Shown here: in pieces, positions 1 to 7,043 of the stretch
How positions within the stretch are numbered: position 1 is the first letter of the stretch
Layout: every line of letters starts with the position of its first letter
From: Bacteroidota bacterium
GTDB taxonomy: Bacteria; Bacteroidota; Ignavibacteria; Ignavibacteriales; Melioribacteraceae
NCBI GenBank assembly: GCA_023381535.1
Contig: JAMCSN010000345.1
Location: forward strand, 1 to 13,001
Direction of reading: 5' to 3'
Length of the DNA stretch: 13,001 bases
Position numbers and translations under genes: made by a program
The notes under the pieces: model-generated
Database searches by the model: none
Told to the model about the DNA's origin: nothing
What the model saw: the letters and a program-made list of their open reading frames with translations, nothing else

Positions 1-125
1 GAGTTTCAGACCGTTTAAGACGGATTTGGTGAAGGAAATGTGATTTTACAATCATTGTTAGACCATGATAAACAAGAAAACTCATCGTGACTGTTTTCAA
101 TCTCATCAATAAAATAATTAATTAT

Positions 126-266
126 TGAAGTTACGCATAAGTTGAATTTTATGAATTATTCTTAGTGAAACTTGGTGACTTAGTGCCTTTGTGGCTCAAT
201 TTCTTATGTTTTCTTTTGCCACCAAGTCACAAAGACATTAAGAAATCATAAAGTGCGTAACTTCAG
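126..266. repeat. Long imperfect palindromic intergenic repeat
   Basis: The ends are a perfect 12-bp inverted repeat, TGAAGTTACGCA at 126-137 and its complement at 254-265. Inside, 171-195 reads CTTGGTGACTTAGTGCC and then TTTGTGGC, while 218-240 reads GCCACCAAGTCACAAAGAC, so the arms pair again imperfectly with a 22-base extra stretch in the left arm and a T-rich loop at about 196-217. The 8-mer TTAATTAT occurs just outside both ends (118-125, 267-274) and could be a target duplication, but it is AT-rich and nearly palindromic. It has no ORF. It could be a small non-autonomous mobile element or a folded RNA. The inverted repeat is certain; its nature is inferred. Confidence 0.6.
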
Positions 267-310
267 TTAATTATACAATTTGTAAATATTAGAACGGACT
301 TAAAAAAACA

Positions 311-345
311 TCTGCAGGAAAAATCCCCCCGTTTTTTCCCGCAGA
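311..345. repeat. Compact stem-loop, possible terminator
   Basis: TCTGCAGGAAAAA at 311-323 pairs with 333-345 over 13 bases with one mismatch (A316 opposite C340), closing a C-rich 9-base loop. The + strand continues AAGAGTTTTTAAAT, a broken T run, so it could end a transcript entering from the left edge. No gene that it would serve is visible. The fold is clear; the function is a guess. Confidence 0.45.
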
Positions 346-458
346 AAGAGTTTTTAAATCGCAATATGGCACACTGCTATCTTTTTGTATTTCCCACTTT
401 CCAACGGGACGCATAAGGAATTTTCAATTCTAATATATTAGGTGTAACGTTAACACGC

Positions 459-563
459 ATCAGTATAACTACGATAAATGTTTGGCATTAATCATGCAAA
501 ATATTAATGATCTGAATTTGTGTATGGATAACATTCAGTGTAATTTATAGTAGTTATACTGAT
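459..563. repeat. 21-bp inverted repeat with structured centre
   Basis: ATCAGTATAACTAC at 459-472 is the exact reverse complement of 550-563. After one mismatch the pairing continues six more bases, so arms 459-479 and 543-563 match at 20 of 21 positions. The 63-base centre has a smaller stem, CTGAAT ... ATTCAG, at about 514-538. There is no coding frame and no direct repeat at the borders, unlike the element at 608-783. It may be a palindromic repeat element, a paired protein-binding site or a structured RNA. The arms are too long and precise to be chance. Confidence 0.6.
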
Positions 564-596
564 TCTTGGATGAATGAAACAGCTTATATTTAGCCA

Positions 597-607
597 AGTT
601 AAGTATG
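597..607 (+). repeat. Left 11-bp direct repeat, putative target duplication
   Basis: AGTTAAGTATG abuts the left terminal inverted repeat at 608. An identical copy at 784-794 abuts the right end at 783. The exact junction on both sides is the main evidence that the enclosed element was inserted. Confidence 0.65.
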
Positions 608-783
608 CAATGCTGTCGGGTTTAGGTCAATAGACTTTGGACTAAAGTCCAATGAGAAAAGGTTTGTTTAGTAACCCCACGCTTACCCGCTTCGCCTTGC
701 GGCTTACGAGGCGAGAGCGTGGGGTTAGAACAAGTAAAAGCTAATAGGGCTTTAGCCCAATAATTCTTAACCTGACAACATTG
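608..783. mobile_element. MITE-like element flanked by an 11-bp direct repeat
   Basis: The 176-base element begins CAATGCTGTCGGGTT and ends with an imperfect complement of this (769-783), so the terminal inverted repeats agree at 13 of 15 positions. AGTTAAGTATG lies directly outside both ends (597-607 and 784-794), as a target-site duplication would. The interior has no ORF but three stem-loops: TTGGACTAAAGTCCAA (637-652), a large central hairpin with a perfect 12-bp stem (672-683 with 716-727) and an inner 6-bp stem (692-697 with 709-714), and GGGCTTTAGCCC (747-758). The outer two are placed almost symmetrically. With no transposase, it would need to be moved in trans. The parent transposon family is not recognised. 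Confidence 0.7.
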
Positions 784-794
784 AGTTAAGTATG
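784..794 (+). repeat. Right 11-bp direct repeat, putative target duplication
   Basis: This is the second AGTTAAGTATG copy. It is followed within 23 bases by the kinase start codon at 818, so the original target lay in the immediate 5' region of that gene. Confidence 0.65.
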
Positions 795-817
795 TGTCTC
801 TTCTTTCGGGGTAGATA

Positions 818-1975
818 ATGGATAATATTAGTACTTATTCGGATCAATTACTGACATTCAACAATCCTTTTTTCTTTGCGTTAATTCTGAGTTTTGCGAT
901 AATCAGTGTTGTAATTTTGTTGTTTGTAAGAGTAGTTTTTCCATTGCAAAAAAAATTCGTTAATGAAAGTCAAAGATATTTATTGGAGAGGGCTGAATTA
1001 ATGGCGCTGTTTGCCAATATGGATCCTGATCCGCTAATAAGAGTCGATTCTGCCGGCAACATAATTCAGACCAACGAAGCATCGCGCAATATTTTTCCCG
1101 ACATCGGAATAAAGGGAAAAAAGATCAACGAAATAGTCCTTTCATATAACTCATTGAACAATGATTCGAAAATCCCTATCGTTGAAAAAATTAACAACAA
1201 AATATTCTCCGTTATAGTCAGAGGAGACGAGAAACTGGGTTTCAACAATATCTATCTGCATGATATAACTCAGATTAAGAATTACGAATTGGTGCTTGAG
1301 AGCTACAAAAATAAATTAAAATCTTTTGCCGATAAGCTGGATAACGAATATGAGGAATTGAAAAGGTCTTTGTCGCTTGAACTTCATGATGACATAGGGC
1401 AAAAACTGATTGTGGCACGACTCAAACTTTCAGACCTTGGAAAGTACACGACGGACGAGATACAATCTGACTTGGAAAAAATTTATCAAAGACTCAGAGA
1501 GATTTCAAAAAATTTAAAACCGGCAGAAGTAAATAACCTTGGTTTAAAACTTAGCATACAAAGTTTGGTACAAAGCATTTCCGTGAATTCAAAAATATCC
1601 GGCACTTTTGAGTTCTTTGGCGAAGAAGAAAGACTTGGATCCGAAATTGAATCTTGTATTTATCGGGTAATTCAAGAATCTTTGAATAACATAATAAAAC
1701 ATTCTAAGGCAAGCGAGTTTTCAATTCAGGTAGAAGCAGGCAGCAATAGAGTTAGTATTATTGTTTCGGATAACGGAATAGGAATCCCTGAGGAATATTT
1801 CAGCTTAAGTGGATTAAATAATTCCGGTACTGGCTTATTCGGAATGAAAGAAAGGATAGAGAAGTTGAACGGTACACTGAAGATAAATTCCAATTCCGGC
1901 GAAGGAACTGTTCTAATTATTCAACTTCCTAGGAGACGTTTACTTGATGGACAAAATAAGACTTCTATTAGTTGA
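818..1975 (+). CDS. Sensor histidine kinase, NarX/DegS (HisKA_3) type
   Basis: This is a membrane-anchored sensor kinase that would autophosphorylate on histidine and pass the phosphate to the regulator encoded next. One hydrophobic segment (residues about 18-43) is followed by a PAS-like domain (about 57-150; IRVDSAGNIIQTNEASR is typical) and a helical linker. The HisKA_3 dimerisation box reads LELHDDIGQKL with phospho-acceptor His190. The HATPase domain has an N box near 284-296 (VIQESLNNIIKHS), a G1 box VSDNGIGIP (316-324) and a G2 box GTGLFGMKERI (337-347). At 385 residues it is complete. ATG 818 follows a weak GGGGT; no better start is near. It overlaps the next gene. With almost no periplasmic part, it probably senses inside the cell or membrane through PAS. 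The ligand is unknown. Confidence 0.92.
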   Translation: MDNISTYSDQLLTFNNPFFFALILSFAIISVVILLFVRVVFPLQKKFVNESQRYLLERAELMALFANMDPDPLIRVDSAGNIIQTNEASRNIFPDIGIKGKKINEIVLSYNSLNNDSKIPIVEKINNKIFSVIVRGDEKLGFNNIYLHDITQIKNYELVLESYKNKLKSFADKLDNEYEELKRSLSLELHDDIGQKLIVARLKLSDLGKYTTDEIQSDLEKIYQRLREISKNLKPAEVNNLGLKLSIQSLVQSISVNSKISGTFEFFGEEERLGSEIESCIYRVIQESLNNIIKHSKASEFSIQVEAGSNRVSIIVSDNGIGIPEEYFSLSGLNNSGTGLFGMKERIEKLNGTLKINSNSGEGTVLIIQLPRRRLLDGQNKTSIS

Positions 1976-2627
1976 CGATCACAATATCTTGCGCCAGGGT
2001 CTTACTACTATCTTTGAAGAATATGACGACATATGCATTGTTGCTGAAGCTGAAAACGGTCACGCCATGATCAATAAGTATTTTTCTTTCAAGCCCGATG
2101 TTGTCTTAACCGATATCGAAATGCCGAATATGAACGGAATTATAGCTGCAGAACAAATTCTAAAGAAAGAGCCGGATGCTAAAATTATTTTTCTCACGAT
2201 GCATAATTCCGACGAATATGTTTATAAAATTCTGGAAATAAACGCCTCGGGCTTGGTATCCAAAGAAATTATTAAAAGTGAATTGGTGTATGCTATCAGA
2301 ACCGTTGCAAGCGGTGAGAAGTATTTCATGGGAAAATCCGAAGCTGAGATTAAAAGGATAAAAACAACGTTTAGCGATCAAAAAGAAAGAGAGATTGAAT
2401 CGCGTTCAATATCGCTGACACCTGCTGAAAAAAGAATTTTGTTACTAATTGCCGAAGGAAAAACAAGCAATGAAATTGCGGACACGTTGGGTAAGGGCAA
2501 ACGAACAATTGATTCCAGCCGTTCTTCTATTATGAGCAAACTTAACTTGCAATCCCTCCCCCAATTGATAAGATATGCCGTGCATTATTCTTTTTCGAAA
2601 AAGAATAACGGCAAGATAATTTTGTGA
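1947..2627 (+). CDS. Response regulator, NarL/FixJ family (REC + LuxR-type HTH)
   Basis: This cytoplasmic DNA-binding regulator is the evident partner of the upstream kinase. Counting from ATG 1947, the receiver domain (about 3-120) has the acidic pair D10-D11, phospho-acceptor D56 in VVLTDIEMP, T84 and K106, so all switch residues are present. A charged linker leads to a LuxR-type helix-turn-helix at about 154-215 (LTPAEKRILLLIAEGKTSNE). AGGAG at 1931-1935 serves the start. A TTG at 1944, one codon earlier, has slightly better spacing (8 versus 11 bases), so the exact first residue is open. The reading frame overlaps the kinase by about 30 bases, which fits translational coupling. Target genes are unknown; the two genes downstream are natural candidates. 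Confidence 0.93.
   Translation: MDKIRLLLVDDHNILRQGLTTIFEEYDDICIVAEAENGHAMINKYFSFKPDVVLTDIEMPNMNGIIAAEQILKKEPDAKIIFLTMHNSDEYVYKILEINASGLVSKEIIKSELVYAIRTVASGEKYFMGKSEAEIKRIKTTFSDQKEREIESRSISLTPAEKRILLLIAEGKTSNEIADTLGKGKRTIDSSRSSIMSKLNLQSLPQLIRYAVHYSFSKKNNGKIIL
2577..2612. repeat. Perfect 24-bp palindrome in the 3' end of the regulator gene
   Basis: Bases 2585-2608 (TTATTCTTTTTC and its exact complement) form a perfect 24-bp palindrome. GCCG at 2577-2580 and CGGC at 2609-2612 add an outer clamp beyond a 4-base bulge. It lies within the last codons of the regulator, ending 15 bases before the end of the stop codon, and is followed by AAGATAATTTT. It may attenuate or terminate transcription between the two-component pair and the downstream genes. 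Function is inferred. Confidence 0.5.
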
Positions 2628-2814
2628 TGCTACCGATGATTTGTACTTTTACCATGCATCCGGTCGAGTTTTCATCGGCACACACAAAAAGTTTAATTCC
2701 TTTTTTGTTTAACATGAAATGTACTTGAATATATTCATGGTATGGTTACTACACTAAATGTTAAGTTAAATCTGCCTAATTGTAAAAGAGGCAAAAAAAA
2801 TAGCGAGGTCTAAA

Positions 2815-3255
2815 ATGAACCGTAATGCGTTTATTATTCCAGCAGCTATTCTTATTGTATTTTTATTCCCATCAATTAGCTCTTCTCAAGTAGTTGGAAA
2901 AATTTATTCTCAGGATGATGCTAACAAATTGTTTGGAGATGTCCTGGGAACAGTTACTATGAATCGGAGTGAGCTTCTACCTATTCTAAGCCAAACACAG
3001 AATTACGTTATGTTCAGAGTCGCCGATGATGAATTAATAATTCTTGGAGACGGACGCAAAGTATTGTATCCTATCGGTAAGAGTGTAAATCCGAATGATG
3101 TGTTCTATGTTGTCAGTAAATCTAAAGTAACGGAATTGCTGAATCTGTCCGCTTCTATCAAAGTCAATTTTGAAGTTCGGCAGAAAACTCAAACCGTAAC
3201 ATCAGGAACATTTACATTGGAAGAAGCTTTACTGTGTCCACCTTTTTGTCCGTAG
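2815..3255 (+). CDS. Small exported protein of unknown function
   Basis: No known family is recognised. The 146-residue product starts with a clear Sec signal peptide (hydrophobic residues about 5-20, then SISSSQ, cleavage near residue 24), leaving a soluble domain of about 120 residues with alternating hydrophobic beta-like segments (YVMFRVADDELIILGDG, VLYPIG, FYVVS). It ends CPPFCP; the two cysteines could form a disulfide or a reactive pair. ATG 2815 follows GAGGT (2805-2809) at good spacing. The next gene starts 7 bases after its stop, so the two are very probably co-transcribed. The 187-base gap behind the regulator gene suggests the pair has its own promoter, though no convincing -35/-10 was seen. 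A periplasmic partner of the following membrane protein is plausible but not shown. Confidence 0.8.
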   Translation: MNRNAFIIPAAILIVFLFPSISSSQVVGKIYSQDDANKLFGDVLGTVTMNRSELLPILSQTQNYVMFRVADDELIILGDGRKVLYPIGKSVNPNDVFYVVSKSKVTELLNLSASIKVNFEVRQKTQTVTSGTFTLEEALLCPPFCP

Positions 3256-3262
3256 TTAACTT

Positions 3263-3832
3263 ATGAGTGTACCTCTGCTAATTGTTATCGTTTCAATATT
3301 TGTCTGGATTTTTCCACCATTTACAAACAGGAAATCCCGATACTTTTTTTTCTTTGCCATTATGGCTTTGTCGGATCCTGTGAGGCTGCTTCTGCTTTAT
3401 ACGCTAAAACTGAACCCGGTAAAACTTTCGGCAACCATCGTTCTCCTTCTTCTTTCATCGCTGGTTACAAAAAAAAATCTGCGGAATATTCTTATCGGAT
3501 TATCAGCAGTAGTGACGCTCCTCTTCGTGTCTATTAATGTTCCTCGAAATATACTTCTGGATTCTTCTTGTCTCGTTCACTTTTTTATTATCTATGTAAT
3601 AATAGATTCATTCATCCGCCAGTTTAATGAAAATCATTCCGTCAACTTGTTCTTAATTTTGCTGATCACATATGAATTTATTGCCATCCTGAAATACATT
3701 GCTGCCATTTTAAGCTATGAAGAAGGAGCGATAAGTTTCTACTTAGCAACATTCATCCAAATCTTTTTTGGAATTCTTTTCTCATTTGTAAATGTTAATA
3801 CTAAAAACTTTTCAATCGCCTCTGAAAGATAA
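3263..3832 (+). CDS. Polytopic membrane protein, no soluble domain, unknown function
   Basis: The 189 residues are almost entirely membrane segments: about 1-20, 25-48, 53-69, 72-93, 102-120, 126-149 and 155-178, giving six or seven helices with short loops. There is no catalytic motif, kinase domain or transporter signature that I recognise. The layout resembles the membrane-embedded sensing half of some histidine kinases, but as a stand-alone protein. ATG 3263 has no good ribosome binding site and lies 7 bases past the previous stop, so it is probably translated by coupling to that gene. A stem-loop overlaps its stop codon. It could be the membrane partner of the small exported protein, or a signal input to the upstream two-component pair; both are inference. 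Confidence 0.78.
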   Translation: MSVPLLIVIVSIFVWIFPPFTNRKSRYFFFFAIMALSDPVRLLLLYTLKLNPVKLSATIVLLLLSSLVTKKNLRNILIGLSAVVTLLFVSINVPRNILLDSSCLVHFFIIYVIIDSFIRQFNENHSVNLFLILLITYEFIAILKYIAAILSYEEGAISFYLATFIQIFFGILFSFVNVNTKNFSIASER

Positions 3833-3857
3833 TCCGTTTAGAGCGGAATTATTCAGA
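3821..3857. terminator. Stem-loop over the stop codon of the membrane protein gene
   Basis: TCTGAAAGATAATCCG (3821-3836) pairs with CGGAATTATTCAGA (3844-3857) apart from small bulges, with a 7-base loop. It covers the last codons and TAA of the gene at 3263-3832 and lies in the gap between two convergent genes. There is no T run on either side, so it is a weak terminator by the usual criteria and may act mainly to protect transcript ends. Confidence 0.35.
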
Positions 3858-3986
3858 ATATGGAAGTTGAATATATCGAAGAAGCAAGAAGTGATTTCTC
3901 TGCACCCATCAATTCATTTAGTTGCTGATAGGAATTAAACAGAGCGGTATCATCGATGCGAGGGGAACTCACTTAAATTATTGTTT

Positions 3987-5039
3987 TCATTTCCAGAATC
4001 TTGGCAACATACAAGCAACCCCGCCTTTGGCAAGATCGCCATCAATCACAAATTCATCCGTATGAAGAAAGAATCCGTTGGGACTAAATTCTGTTTCTCC
4101 AAACGGTAAAACAATCAGCGTTTCCTGTCCTTTATGAGAATCGTTGTATTCTACTTTTAGAAAACCTTTGAATCTAAGGTAGTACTTGTGAAGAACCGGA
4201 TCAACGTACATGATCTTCGAGGCATCGGTAACGTAAGCTTGGGACTCGTATGCAATGGATTCGTGGAGTCTAAGTGTAAAGCCCTCATCATTAAAATTAT
4301 TTTTGACGAGCGACGTAAGAAAGTGAGCAATTGAACCTTTGTATGCGTTTGTTCTGTTTTTCAAAAAATATTCGACGGAATCTTGTGGAAGAGAATCCCG
4401 TTCTATGAATCGCGGAAACACTTGGTAGCTGGTTGTGTGAAAATTTTTATCGTATTTGAAATAGTAAAGTACACATTCAATATCATATCCCAGCGCAGCG
4501 TTATGAACCTTTAACGGTTCATTCACTCTGGCTATCAGTTTATCATTATCTTCAACAAAATCTATTTTGTATTTATTCAGGATTATACATTTGTCGGCAA
4601 ATTCATTTTCACCTATGAAGAACTTTCTGAAATACTTAAACTGCTCGTTCCACTTGTCGGCTTTTTCGCCCGTCACCTCAACGGTGTTGTACTCATAAAC
4701 GGTCGGCTGCATTTTGATGTTAACCGTGATCTTCTCAGAAGCATCCAACGTAACATTTGTTATTTCCGGTTTGTAACCGATCAGCGAGGCAACGAGAGTA
4801 TAAGAACCCGCCGGAATTTTTTTGATAGCGTAAACACCTTCTTCGTTCGACATTGCGCCAAGGCTAGTTTGAGATAAATAGACGCTGACAAATGTATAAT
4901 CCTGAATGGTTTTTGAATCGACGACTTTGCCTTCGATGGTGTAAGAATCTTGTGCAATCAGAATAGCAGGCAAAAAGAGAATAAAGATCATTAATTGAAA
5001 GAAAGCTATGAAGACGTATCTTGTTCCGTTTCTTTTCAT
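3987..5039 (-). CDS. Exported carboxypeptidase-regulatory-like domain protein
   Basis: The 350-residue product has an N-terminal signal or anchor (about 8-29, ending LIAQ). A carboxypeptidase-regulatory-like beta-sandwich follows at about 34-111 (IEGKVVDSKTIQDYTFVSVY, GVYAIKKIPAGSYTLVASLI), as found in many Bacteroidota/Ignavibacteria envelope proteins. The remaining 235 residues begin with a segment typical of stand-alone members of this group (FKYFRKFFIGENEFADKCII) and show no TonB plug or barrel signature, so it is not a truncated TonB receptor. No peptidase residues are seen. The start is well supported: GAGGAAG sits 6-8 bases before the ATG. It is transcribed separately from the nad operon upstream (217-base gap). 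Its substrate and role in the envelope are unknown. Confidence 0.82.
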   Translation of the reverse strand: MKRNGTRYVFIAFFQLMIFILFLPAILIAQDSYTIEGKVVDSKTIQDYTFVSVYLSQTSLGAMSNEEGVYAIKKIPAGSYTLVASLIGYKPEITNVTLDASEKITVNIKMQPTVYEYNTVEVTGEKADKWNEQFKYFRKFFIGENEFADKCIILNKYKIDFVEDNDKLIARVNEPLKVHNAALGYDIECVLYYFKYDKNFHTTSYQVFPRFIERDSLPQDSVEYFLKNRTNAYKGSIAHFLTSLVKNNFNDEGFTLRLHESIAYESQAYVTDASKIMYVDPVLHKYYLRFKGFLKVEYNDSHKGQETLIVLPFGETEFSPNGFFLHTDEFVIDGDLAKGGVACMLPRFWK

Positions 5040-5256
5040 AAAGACTTCCTCGCGTATCTCTGATTATTATCTCAAACTAATACTGCAACTAAGCACTTGC
5101 ATCTGTCTTCGAGTCGATACACTATGAAGAATTTATAGACAACCATGAACAATCCCCGAACGAGTTTTGTATCAACTTAACGATGTAATTTAATTAAATC
5201 GGTGTCAAAATAAATACCTCGGATGGCAGTGCTGATAGACCGGCATGAAATAACCG

Positions 5257-6192
5257 TCACACAATTTTCAGCATTCTTTCAATTGGAGTCCGTGCACGTT
5301 CTGCTATATCGTCCGGCACTTTTACTTCGTATTGTTCATAAAGAAGTGAATCGCGCAAATTCTCCAGCGTTATCATTTTCATGTATTCGCATACAGCATT
5401 TTCGCTTAACGGTAAAAACGATGCATCCGGCTTAACTTTTTTTAGGCGGTGAAGGATTCCGGTTTCGGTTGCAACAACAAATTCATTCGATGGTGATTGC
5501 TTAACAAAGTCAATCATACCTTCAGTTGAAAAAATGTGAACATTTTTACAATCAAAATAAACTTCCGCTTTCAACATGCACGAAGAAGAGCATCCGCACT
5601 CCGGATGGATCAAAAATTCCGCGTTCGGATGAGCGGCTTTAGCATCAGAGAAATTAACGTCGCCGATTTTTTCGTGAACATGACAAGCGCCATTCCATAT
5701 TTCCATTTGCCGACCGGTTTTCACTTCAACGTATGCGCCGAGAAATCTATCCGGCAAGAATAATATTTTCTTTTCCGGCGGGATCGATTGAACAACCTTC
5801 ACTGCGTTCGACGAAGTCACGCAGTAGTCGCTTTCGGCTTTTACTTCTGCAGTTGTGTTTACATAAGACACTACCACTGCACCGGGATGTTTTTGTTTCC
5901 ATTCTCTCAATTGTTCGGCGTTAATCGTTGAGGCGAGAGAACAACCTGCACGCAAATCCGGGATGAGAACTTTTTTGTTTGGAGAAATTATTGAAGCCGT
6001 TTCCGCCATGAAATGAACGCCGCAAAAAACTATCAACTCCGCTTCCGTAGTTGCCGCTTCTTGTGATAAGCCAAGTGAATCACCAACATAATCGGCAAGG
6101 TCTTGTATTTCTCCAATTTGGTAATTGTGCGCGAGTATTACGGCATTTTTTTCTTTTCTTAATCGATTTATTTCTTCTATCACTTCGTTCAT
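5257..6192 (-). CDS. nadA: Quinolinate synthase
   Basis: NadA condenses iminoaspartate with dihydroxyacetone phosphate to quinolinate in the cytoplasm, using a [4Fe-4S] cluster. The 311 residues fit the short NadA class with its three-fold pseudo-symmetry. The likely cluster cysteines are C84 (PDLRAGCSLA), C170 (WNGACHVH) and C268 (NAVCEYMKM), all present. Other family signatures are AHNYQIGEIQDLADYVGDSL (21-40), CGVHFMAETA (57-66), HPECGC (196-201) and ATETGILHRL (241-250). It is the last gene of the nad operon: its ATG overlaps the nadC stop codon by 4 bases, and a GGAAAG lies just ahead. It directly uses the unstable product of NadB, so joint expression makes sense. It looks intact. No clear terminator was found after it. 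Confidence 0.97.
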   Translation of the reverse strand: MNEVIEEINRLRKEKNAVILAHNYQIGEIQDLADYVGDSLGLSQEAATTEAELIVFCGVHFMAETASIISPNKKVLIPDLRAGCSLASTINAEQLREWKQKHPGAVVVSYVNTTAEVKAESDYCVTSSNAVKVVQSIPPEKKILFLPDRFLGAYVEVKTGRQMEIWNGACHVHEKIGDVNFSDAKAAHPNAEFLIHPECGCSSSCMLKAEVYFDCKNVHIFSTEGMIDFVKQSPSNEFVVATETGILHRLKKVKPDASFLPLSENAVCEYMKMITLENLRDSLLYEQYEVKVPDDIAERARTPIERMLKIV

Positions 6193-7043
6193 AATCTTTC
6201 TTTCCGATTTTCAATCTTCATATTTATATCCAGCGCCTTAACAGAATGCGTCAGCGCGCCGATGGAAATGTAATCGACTCCGATTTCAGCAATTTGACGA
6301 AAGTTATTCACGGTAACATTTCCTGAAGCTTCGACTTTTATTTTTCCGTTAATAATTCTCACCGCTTCTTTCATCGCATCATTCGTCATGTTATCAAGCA
6401 TGATAATATCAACATTACAGTTTACCGCCTCACAAACTTCGTCAAGGTTAGAAGTCTCCACTTCAATCCTGATCTTGGTTTTGAGATTCTTTCTAATTCG
6501 TTTAACAGCCGAGGTAATACCACCCGCGGCTTTTATGTGATTGTCTTTGATCAATACCATATCATACAATCCGAACCTGTGATTTTCTCCTCCGCCAATT
6601 TTTACGGCGTATTTATCAAGCGTTCTTAAACCTGGAACGGTTTTACGCGTATCGAGTACACGCACTTTTGTTCCTTCGGCTAGTCTAACAAACTCCGAAG
6701 TTTGGGTAGCAATTCCCGAAAGGCGCTGCAAAATATTTAGAGCCGTACGTTCACCGGTAAGCAAAGCACGGTATGAACCGGTCACTTCTGCAATTCTTGT
6801 CCCGGCATTCACCCTATCGCCTTCTTTCACAGAACTTTTCCAAACACTTTTTTTATCCAGCTTAGTGAAGACAGATTTTGCTACCGTTAACCCGGCAATA
6901 ACACCATTTTCCTTGGCATAAAAAGAAGCGCGTGATTTTTCGTTTTTAGGCACGATTAAATTTGTTGTTACATCACCTGAACCAACGTCTTCCGTTAGTG
7001 CACAACTAATTATTTTGTCGATTTCTTTTTTATCCAGTTTCAT
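6189..7043 (-). CDS. nadC: Nicotinate-nucleotide pyrophosphorylase (carboxylating), quinolinate phosphoribosyltransferase
   Basis: NadC turns quinolinate and PRPP into nicotinate mononucleotide, CO2 and pyrophosphate, the third step of de novo NAD synthesis. The 284-residue length is normal. Family motifs appear in order: EDVGSGDVTT (18-27), TGERTALNILQRLSGIAT (96-113), DTRKTVPGLRTLDKYAV (131-147), GGGENHRFGLYD (150-161), LIKDNHI (164-170, with the conserved K166), EVET (194-197), MLDNM (215-219), EASGNV (238-243) and YISIGALTHS (258-267). It overlaps nadB upstream and nadA downstream by 4 bases each. No ribosome binding site precedes its start, so re-initiation after nadB is likely. It appears complete and fully functional. 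Confidence 0.97.
   Translation of the reverse strand: MKLDKKEIDKIISCALTEDVGSGDVTTNLIVPKNEKSRASFYAKENGVIAGLTVAKSVFTKLDKKSVWKSSVKEGDRVNAGTRIAEVTGSYRALLTGERTALNILQRLSGIATQTSEFVRLAEGTKVRVLDTRKTVPGLRTLDKYAVKIGGGENHRFGLYDMVLIKDNHIKAAGGITSAVKRIRKNLKTKIRIEVETSNLDEVCEAVNCNVDIIMLDNMTNDAMKEAVRIINGKIKVEASGNVTVNNFRQIAEIGVDYISIGALTHSVKALDINMKIENRKERL

Noticed and set aside
1..55. Possible gene fragments at the left edge: a + frame ending at TGA 41-43, and a - frame open from ATG at 55 to the edge.
   Set aside because: Each has fewer than 20 codons, lacks a ribosome binding site and shows no recognisable sequence. They contradict each other.
2725..2755. TTGAAT ... TACACT as a promoter for the gene at 2815.
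   Set aside because: The spacer is 19 bases and both boxes are poor; it is not strong enough to list.
5188..5199. 12-bp palindrome ATTTAATTAAAT upstream of the carboxypeptidase-regulatory-like gene.
   Set aside because: It is pure A/T in an AT-rich gap and may well be chance; no matching site was seen elsewhere.
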